Virus record (IMG/VR): IMGVR_UViG_3300046501_000082
Location: 28,875-92,874 of that record
Reading direction: 5' to 3' (one strand)
Origin: a virus
Length of the DNA: 64,000 nucleotides
In this document: positions 58,086 to 64,000 of the stretch, in pieces
Layout: every line of letters begins with the position of its first letter
Position numbering within the stretch: the stretch's first letter is position 1
Notes under the pieces: generated by a model
Seen by the model: only the letters and a program-made list of their open reading frames with translations
Database searches by the model: none
What the model was told of the DNA's origin: nothing
Position numbers and translations under genes: made by a program

Positions 58086-58288
58086 GATTTAAAGAATCAA
58101 GCTGCAAGGCTTGGTAGCTTCACTGCCTAGTGAATGCACCCGGACGCTCTGGCGGGCGTCCACCCTAACTCGCAATAAAGATTATAAGCAGACGGGGCTG
58201 TTAGTTACCTAGAAGCCTTAGTTGTCTGTTAAGGCTATAAACCTCGCAAAGACCTCTAAAATAAAAATACAAGAATAAGAGGTGTTTC

Positions 58289-58576
58289 ATGGCAGATACT
58301 TTAGCCGACATAACCCTAACAGCCGGTGTTTGGCTGGATGTATATAATGCTTCGGGGATTGCTCCTCAAAGTGATTTGATTATTAAGAATAAGAGCACAT
58401 CTGTTGCTTACATTCAAGTTAAAGCTTCCACTCCTACAGTTAATACGGATGGTTGGCCTCTAAACCCTTTAGCGTCATCTTTGGGTGGAGACTGGACAAC
58501 TATCACGAAGGTTCCAGCAGGTAGCCGTGTATGGATTCGCGGTACTGGTAAAATCTTTGTTCAATTGTTTGACTGA
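58289..58576 (+). CDS. Small virion structural protein
   Basis: 95 aa, beta-rich. LTAGVWLDVYNASGIAPQSDLIIKN split over strands, and PAGSRVWIRGTGKIFVQLFD at the end. This pattern is common in small phage tail/head-fibre-associated proteins. Lies directly before the fibre gene. Confidence 0.6.
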   Translation: MADTLADITLTAGVWLDVYNASGIAPQSDLIIKNKSTSVAYIQVKASTPTVNTDGWPLNPLASSLGGDWTTITKVPAGSRVWIRGTGKIFVQLFD

Positions 58577-58586
58577 GGGGTAGACT

Positions 58587-60812
58587 ATGAGTATTATCCC
58601 GAGTAAGAACAAAGTAACAATCATTGAAGGCGAAGACAACGATCTTTCCCAATGGCCAGCCAACCAGTTACCTTATAAAACAGACGAAGGTATGATTGAA
58701 GGCTCTGGTCTTCGTATCCTATCATCTGGCACTCTCCTAGCTCCTGTGGGCTTTGCTGTAGAAAGTGGGTCGATTGACTTTGGTGATGTTCTACGTCTAT
58801 CTGAGTCAGCAGGCTTTCTAGCCTTTGAGAATATGGTTGATAGAGAGAAGTATCAACTTCTTGATTACGCAGTGCCTCGTACAGCTCCATCATCCAAACC
58901 TTATTATTTCAAACTGATTGAAGCTGAAAGAAAAGCTTTGAATACAGATGGTGATTCTGTAGTAACAACAAATCCTCTTTCTTTTGAATACCGTACCCTT
59001 CTAACAGCTCGTACAAACTCTATTACTTTCAAAGCTACAGCAGCAATGACTAATGTCAGGTTGCGTATCAGAGATAAGGATTCAGACGTTGCTGTCAAAT
59101 ACTTTCCCTCTAAATCTGCTTGGGTTGAAGGTGTAGGTGGTACGGGGTTTACTGTTGGGGATAATGTTCTAGACTTTCAAGATACAGCCTTGATCTTTCA
59201 AGCCGGTACAGACATTATCTTTGATATAGTTGCTGACAATGTATCACTTTCAGCTAGTGCTGGTATTCCTAAGTTCTCAGCAATGGTTCAAGAGGGTGTA
59301 TTTGTTGGTGTAGCTGATGTTACAGAAATTGCAAACATTCAAAGTCAAGTGGATGATCTGGATAGTGGATTCTCTGGTATATATGCTGATTTAACTGGCA
59401 TTCCAGCGATGTTTACACCAAGTCCTCACCAGCACTCTATCTCTGACGTTATCGATCTAGAAGACACTATTTCTTCACTGTCTGATGCCATTGAGAGCGC
59501 TAATGGAAGCCTAGATGACTTAGCTGTTGTGGCAACCACTGGTGATTATCAGGATCTGCTAAATAAGCCTTCTATCCCAACTGTAAGCTATCCTGTCACT
59601 TCTATTAATACCAAAACGGGTAGTGTTGTCCTCACAGCAGCAGACGTAGGGGCTATTGGTGTTGGTGAGGGTATTAATTACTCTCAGATTACAAATCCTC
59701 CAACTATTCCAGTAGCACCAACTAACACGTCTCAGCTTATTAATGACAGTGGCTATATCAGTTCTGTTACATATCCTGTGATAAGTGTTAACGGTAAGAC
59801 TGGCAGCGTAGTCTTGACATCTGGTGATGTAGGGGCAGCCTCGTTAGCTCACAGCCATCCTATCAGCGATATTGCAGGACTACAGGCAAGTCTTGATAGT
59901 AAAGCATTAGCCTCATCTCTTGCAGATTATGCAACCAATATCTATGTTACAAATGGATTATCCCTTAAGCTTAATACGCCTAGTGGTAACACTAACCAGT
60001 ATATCCGTGGTGATGGAACGTTAGCATTATTTCCAGCTATCCCTGTGTCAAGCGTAAATGGAAAGACTGGTGTAGTAGTTCTCAATCCTACAGATATTGG
60101 TGCAGCAGCATTCGGGCACACTCATGTTATTTCTGAAGTGGTTGGCCTACAAGCTACCTTGGATGGTAAAGCTTCAGCAAGTGATTTGTCTGGATATGCT
60201 ACAACTACTGCTCTGACCACAGGATTGGCTGGGAAGTTTAATAATCCGACAGGTACAACTGCTCAGTATGTAAGCGGAAATGGATCACTGGTAACATTCC
60301 CTGCAATACCAACTGTTCCAACAAACATAAGCGCTTTTACTAATGATAGTGGATATGTCAATCAGGCTGGGGCAAGAAGCTCTATTAGTTTGACAACTAC
60401 AGGGTCAGGAGCAGCAACTTATAACTCCAGCACTGGTGTATTAAACGTTCCAGCACCGACTACAAGAACTTATGCAAACCCTGCACGTACACTGAACTCT
60501 GCTTTTCAGATAAGTGCTACAAGGGATGCTATGGTCAGCTATGCTGTAGATATTACAGTGAGTGCTTTAATAGTAGGTGGTACATCAGGAAGAGTCTGGT
60601 TAGAGTATGCTAACGAAGTTGGATTTACAACAGGGGTTACAGTTGTGACTTCCTCTGGTGCTTCTACTAGTGGTGTTCTTAACGTAACCGTTCTTGGTAC
60701 AGCTAATCTTACAGGGCTGATCCCTACGGGTAAGTTTGTAAGACTTAGGACACAGAACGTTACAGGTACTCCTACATATAGCTTTCAATCTTCGCAGGAA
60801 GTTGTTGTTTAG
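58587..60812 (+). CDS. Tail/head fibre protein
   Basis: 741 aa. The first 230 residues are probably the virion-attachment part. From about 325 on, three repeats of the form INGKTGSVVLTAADVGA with linking HSHPISDIAGLQASLDSKA-type units follow, as in phage fibres. The last 110 residues (ARTLNSAFQISATRDAMVSY to YSFQSSQEVVV) match a common fibre C-terminal domain. Probably trimeric and host-contacting. Confidence 0.85.
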   Translation: MSIIPSKNKVTIIEGEDNDLSQWPANQLPYKTDEGMIEGSGLRILSSGTLLAPVGFAVESGSIDFGDVLRLSESAGFLAFENMVDREKYQLLDYAVPRTAPSSKPYYFKLIEAERKALNTDGDSVVTTNPLSFEYRTLLTARTNSITFKATAAMTNVRLRIRDKDSDVAVKYFPSKSAWVEGVGGTGFTVGDNVLDFQDTALIFQAGTDIIFDIVADNVSLSASAGIPKFSAMVQEGVFVGVADVTEIANIQSQVDDLDSGFSGIYADLTGIPAMFTPSPHQHSISDVIDLEDTISSLSDAIESANGSLDDLAVVATTGDYQDLLNKPSIPTVSYPVTSINTKTGSVVLTAADVGAIGVGEGINYSQITNPPTIPVAPTNTSQLINDSGYISSVTYPVISVNGKTGSVVLTSGDVGAASLAHSHPISDIAGLQASLDSKALASSLADYATNIYVTNGLSLKLNTPSGNTNQYIRGDGTLALFPAIPVSSVNGKTGVVVLNPTDIGAAAFGHTHVISEVVGLQATLDGKASASDLSGYATTTALTTGLAGKFNNPTGTTAQYVSGNGSLVTFPAIPTVPTNISAFTNDSGYVNQAGARSSISLTTTGSGAATYNSSTGVLNVPAPTTRTYANPARTLNSAFQISATRDAMVSYAVDITVSALIVGGTSGRVWLEYANEVGFTTGVTVVTSSGASTSGVLNVTVLGTANLTGLIPTGKFVRLRTQNVTGTPTYSFQSSQEVVV

Positions 60813-60962
60813 GCTTAAGTTTTAAAGATGATTTATAGAGGATATTCATGGACGAATATCTTTTAGTAAGTTATTTTAATTATATTTTTAGAAAAGCTTG
60901 ACAGCGGTGATAAATGTTTGATACACTTCATCCTCAAGATTAAGAACAGAGGAGAATTTAAA

Positions 60963-61310
60963 GTGAGTAATAAATATATTGCATATGTAACTGGTAGTGA
61001 TGCTATTGGTTATTCGTTTATGAAGAATGTTGTAGAGCTTGCTCAGAAAGGGGCAACTCTTCAGGAAGGTAAAGTTCCTTGTCTACGTTTTCCTCATTCA
61101 GCTTTCATGGAATTTGAAACTGATGAGTTGATGGAAGATAAACCGGGATTTAGGTATCAGATTGTTTGTGAAAATCTTACACGCGAGCAGCTTGACGATC
61201 TTGAGTGGGAAGCTTTTAAAAAGCAACTTAAACGTCAGTTCGGTATTGGTGGGAGAAACCGAGAGCAGATGACTCGTGAGTATTTGAAAGCTTCTGGTCA
61301 GGAAGAATAA
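60963..61310 (+). CDS. Hypothetical protein in the structural block
   Basis: 115 aa from the GTG at 60963 (GAGGAGAA upstream). MSNKYIAYVTGSDAIGYSFM; C-terminal basic helix (KKQLKRQFGIGGRNREQMTR). Function unknown. Confidence 0.6.
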   Translation: MSNKYIAYVTGSDAIGYSFMKNVVELAQKGATLQEGKVPCLRFPHSAFMEFETDELMEDKPGFRYQIVCENLTREQLDDLEWEAFKKQLKRQFGIGGRNREQMTREYLKASGQEE

Positions 61311-61343
61311 AACAATTTAATTAACTAGCATGGGAGAATTCAC

Positions 61344-62099
61344 ATGGCTAACAAAGTTGGAAACTATCGCAAAACTTATGATCAGTTCTATGAGTCGAAT
61401 GGCTACGGCACACTTGAGGTGCTAGGACGGGCTGAGGGAAGTAAGAAGTTGCGTGTTAGGTTTGTTAACACCGGGTACGAAACAATTGCCGAAGCGGGTA
61501 ATGTGCTTGCTGGAAAGGTAAGAGATTTTAGTGTACCCCGGGCAAATACACATGATTGGCAAGCTTGGGATGAAGACTTTACCAATAATGCCGGATTCAG
61601 CGGTAAGATCATCAGTAAGAAAGCCAGTAAGTGTGTTGTGCAGTTTAATGAGACTGGGTATACAACAACCGTAGAAATTCATAATGTTCGTAAGGGTAAG
61701 ATTTCAGATCCTTATAGCAAGACATTCTTGGATATCGGTTACTTGGGTGAATACGAACTTCTACCTTATTGGAAACAAGCTAAACAGCTTTGGTCTAATA
61801 TGATGAAACGTTGTTATAACCCAAAAGATTATATGGGCTATTTTGGTCGTTGCTTTGTTGATGCCCGTTGGCACTGTTTTGCAAACTTTCTTACTGACAT
61901 TTCTAAACTTGAAAACTTTGAGATGTGGCTTAATGCCAGTGAGACAGGACTTAAATACAATCTTGATAAAGATTTAAAAGTTCCAGATAACAAAGTGTAC
62001 TCACGAGAGCTTTGCATGTTTGTGACTGAGTATGAAAATAAGTCAGCAGGAGCAGTTAATGCCCGTGCATTAGATAAGGTAAACGGTAGATATGTCTGA
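61344..62099 (+). CDS. Homing-endonuclease-like protein beside terL
   Basis: 251 aa, GGGAGAA upstream. Two DNA-binding-like repeats (RVRFVNTGYETIAEAGNVL and CVVQFNETGYTTTVEIHNV) precede a nuclease-like block: LWSNMMKRCYNPKD...RWHCFANFLTD...YNLDKDLKVPDNKVYSRELC. The same modules occur at 50357-51532 (minus). It lacks the Cys-rich start and AP2 end. It overlaps the terL start by 8 bases and sits 91 bases before the first terL intron. Confidence 0.7.
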   Translation: MANKVGNYRKTYDQFYESNGYGTLEVLGRAEGSKKLRVRFVNTGYETIAEAGNVLAGKVRDFSVPRANTHDWQAWDEDFTNNAGFSGKIISKKASKCVVQFNETGYTTTVEIHNVRKGKISDPYSKTFLDIGYLGEYELLPYWKQAKQLWSNMMKRCYNPKDYMGYFGRCFVDARWHCFANFLTDISKLENFEMWLNASETGLKYNLDKDLKVPDNKVYSRELCMFVTEYENKSAGAVNARALDKVNGRYV

Positions 62100-64000
62100 C
62101 GATAATGTTGTATCGCCAGCCAGCCCCAAGCAAGCAGCCTTTCTCAAGGCTGTTTCAGAAAATGATATAGTCCTCTTCGGAGGCGCGGCTTAACACTATG
62201 GGTCGCGTAAAACCCCTCTAATTGCTGGAACTCTCAAAGAGACAATCAGCAGCGAAGGCTTAGAAATAAGTAACGTTCAGAGACTATCGAAAAGACACTT
62301 TAAAGTGGAACTTAGTAGAGTAGGTTGCAAGTGCAATCGAAACGGGGGGCAACTTAATAGTTGAAGATATAGTCCGATTCTTTCAGCAATGGAAGGAAGT
62401 TTAACGAACTTCATAAGTATTTGGGTAGTGGTAAAAGTTATCTGGGGGTAATGGCTTTTCTTCAGTGGGCACAAGATCCCGCTATGGAAAAGTTTCGTGG
62501 AGTTATTCTGCGAAGGACGATGGTCCAAGTGACAGGCCCCGGCGGTCCGGCTGAGACTGGACAAGAGATTTACCAACAGTTTGGTGCTCAGTTTAAAATT
62601 AAAGACAGTAAATTTATTTTTCCGAATAAAGCTACTATTGTTTGTAAGGGCTGTGAGCAAGAGAAAGATAAGCATAACTTCCAAGGCTGGCAAGTTAGTG
62701 CATTTCTAGTTGACGAGGCTCAGCAGTTCGAAGAAAGTCAAGTGCTTTATTTCATCTCGCGGATGCGTACAGCAGCACCAATGAAGCCTGTGATGATGAT
62801 GACGGCGAACCCTGATTATAACAGCTACCTCCGTAAGTGGCTAGAAGATGCAGGGTATTTGGATGAACGTGGCCTCCCTCGTAAAGATCGTGATGGTAAA
62901 CGTATGTGGTTCATCCGTATAGACAACCAAATGGTCTGGAATGAATCAAAGGAAGAGTTACTTGCGACCTACGGTGAAAACTGTGGTCCTATGTCATTCG
63001 TTTTCCTGCCTGCAAATTGTCACGATAATCCAGTTTTGCTTCGACGTGATCCATCCTACGCCCATAAACTTATGAATATGCCTCGCGTAGAAATGGAACG
63101 CCTTTACCTCGGCTCGTGGTATGCGAAAGAATCTACAAGTGGCTTCTTTAAGAAAGAGTTTTGTACTCCCGTAAAACTACACGAACAGAATATCGTCTCT
63201 TACTGCCGTGCGTGGGATATCGCCGGAAGTTTGCCCAGTGAGGCTATGCCAAATCCTGATGCAACAGCTGGCGTCTTGATAGCTAAGACAAAATCTGGAA
63301 GATATATTGTTGTGGATGTAGTTAGGTTCAAAGCTAGGTTTGGTGAAGTCATGCAACGTATGATTGAAACTGCCAAATCAGATCCTGAAGGAACTCAGAT
63401 TCTTCTACCTCAAGAGCCTGGCCAAGCCGGAAAAGCAGCAGGTCAAATGATGATTAAAGAACTCCTTGAAGAAGGGTTCTATGCTCGCATGCGTCCAACT
63501 AACAAGTCTAAGGTAGTTCGTTTCCAACCCTTCGCAGCAGCAGCCGAAGCTGGCCTTGTTGACTATGTAGAAGATGCTTGGAACGATGTTTACTTCGACG
63601 AGTTGGAGCAATTTGACGGAAGTCGAAAAAATAAAGACGATTTACTAATCTTGGTCGTCTATAAACCCATTGAATTCGGTGGACATCTCATTAGAGACAA
63701 TACCGAGCGAAGCTAGAGAAATCTAGAACGTGTAACGACTATCGAAAACACACAGTAATGTGGAAGTGAGTAGAGTAGGGTCAAGTGACCCGAAGCGGTG
63801 GGCAAACAATTTTGTTTGAAGATATAGTCTCCTCTATATAGTGATATATAGCAGTCCCAATGGACTGAATAAGAATTAACGACTCTTATTTAAGATGATG
63901 CAGGTTGATGCAACAAGTGATGCTTTCATTACACTCGCACAGAAAATTATGATTCCAAACTTCACCTCCGGTTTAATCTCAGCAAACCTGACTAGACCAA
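62092..64000 (+). CDS. terL: Terminase large subunit, split by two group I introns (partial)
   Basis: Join 62092..62190, 62424..63641, 63895..64000 and onward. Exon 1 gives MSDDNVVSPAS...DIVLFGGAA and exon 2 begins GSGKSYLG; together they form Walker A FGGAAGSGKS. Walker B is FLVDEAQQF near residue 130. MMTANPDYNS is the coupling region. The nuclease domain has RAWDIAGS with its first Asp. Exon 2 ends NKDD and exon 3 continues MMQVDATSDAF, restoring the C-terminal acidic motif. Motor and nuclease for packaging. The 3' end lies outside the window. A TTG at 62421 would make a product lacking the P-loop start and is not the real start. Confidence 0.92.
62191..62423 (+). ncRNA. Group I intron 1 in terL (233 nt, no ORF)
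   Basis: Exon end CGCGGCT pairs with GGTCGCG at 62201-62207 over 7 bp, with the U-G pair at the splice site. CACTAT (62194-62199) can pair with the first bases of exon 2 as P10. P7 strands GACTATC (62282-62288) and GATATAGTC (62366-62374). Last base G. Removal joins the Walker A codons in frame. Confidence 0.92.
63642..63894 (+). ncRNA. Group I intron 2 in terL (253 nt, no ORF)
   Basis: Exon end GACGAT pairs with GGTCGTC (from 63653) with U-G at the splice site. P7 strands GACTATC (63737-63743) and GATATAGTC (63821-63829); GAGTAGGG and CGAAGCGGTGGG between them match the other two introns. Last base G. The exon frame continues as MMQVDATSDAF. Confidence 0.9.

Noticed and set aside
62277-62693. 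Antisense 138-codon frame over intron 1 and terL
   Set aside because: Overlaps intron core and Walker region; low-complexity translation.
62421-63716. TerL as a 431-aa gene starting at TTG 62421 and ending at 63716
   Set aside because: That frame begins inside Walker A and its last 24 codons are intron 2; splicing gives the full conserved motifs.

Overview
The window is part of the genome of a lytic-type tailed dsDNA phage of a Gram-negative, probably gammaproteobacterial, host. The evidence is a T7-type replication set (family A DNA polymerase, TOPRIM primase-helicase, 5'-3' exonuclease, gp2.5-like SSB), phage dNTP enzymes (nrdA, nrdB, thyX, MazG-like, 5'-nucleotidase, dCMP deaminase), a terminase large subunit, a tail-fibre-like protein and a phage tRNA. 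The host inference rests on a YadA-type outer-membrane adhesin and on many host-like TTGACA-17-TATAAT promoters. The DNA looks AT-rich and is packed with overlapping small genes. I cannot name the species or genus.

Layout. (1) 1-23.6 kb, all minus strand: a truncated homing-endonuclease-like gene, small genes, a self-contained YadA-like adhesin cassette, nrdB/nrdA, thyX and nucleotide-metabolism genes, then the replication module and a zinc-peptidase-like gene, read leftwards from a promoter near 23.7 kb. (2) 23.8-39.5 kb, all plus strand: about 60 tiny early-type genes in cassettes, many with their own promoter and terminator. Among them is a divergent polymerase-palm protein (25135-26418). 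(3) 39.5-40.5 kb: a gene-free convergent junction. (4) 40.5-54.0 kb, minus strand: SF2-type helicase, SLOG protein, protein phosphatase, HD alarmone-hydrolase-like protein, dCMP deaminase, ClpP-like protease, PhoH, plus many small genes. (5) 54.1-57.1 kb, plus strand: a second divergent polymerase-palm protein and small genes. (6) 57.1-64 kb, plus strand: non-coding region, tRNA-Gln, a possible small terminase, structural and fibre genes, a homing-endonuclease-like gene, and terL.

Two themes stand out. First, three short, mutually similar group I introns without ORFs interrupt essential genes at catalytic codons. One splits DNA polymerase motif C between His and Asp. One splits the terL Walker A motif. 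One splits terL at its C-terminal nuclease acidic motif. Free-standing endonuclease-like genes lie directly beside the two host genes, suggesting collaborative homing. Second, two paralogous proteins with family A/B-like polymerase motifs, in which the usual steric-gate residue is His, head two different plus-strand operons. I do not recognise them as a named family, and they are the best candidates for an undescribed system.

Regulation looks host-RNA-polymerase dependent. There are about 20 sigma70-like sites, nearly all with 17-bp spacers. In several, the -35 hexamer is the loop of a terminator hairpin and the terminator T-tract forms the promoter spacer. Two small genes carry in-frame amber codons, one of them inside a perfect inverted repeat.
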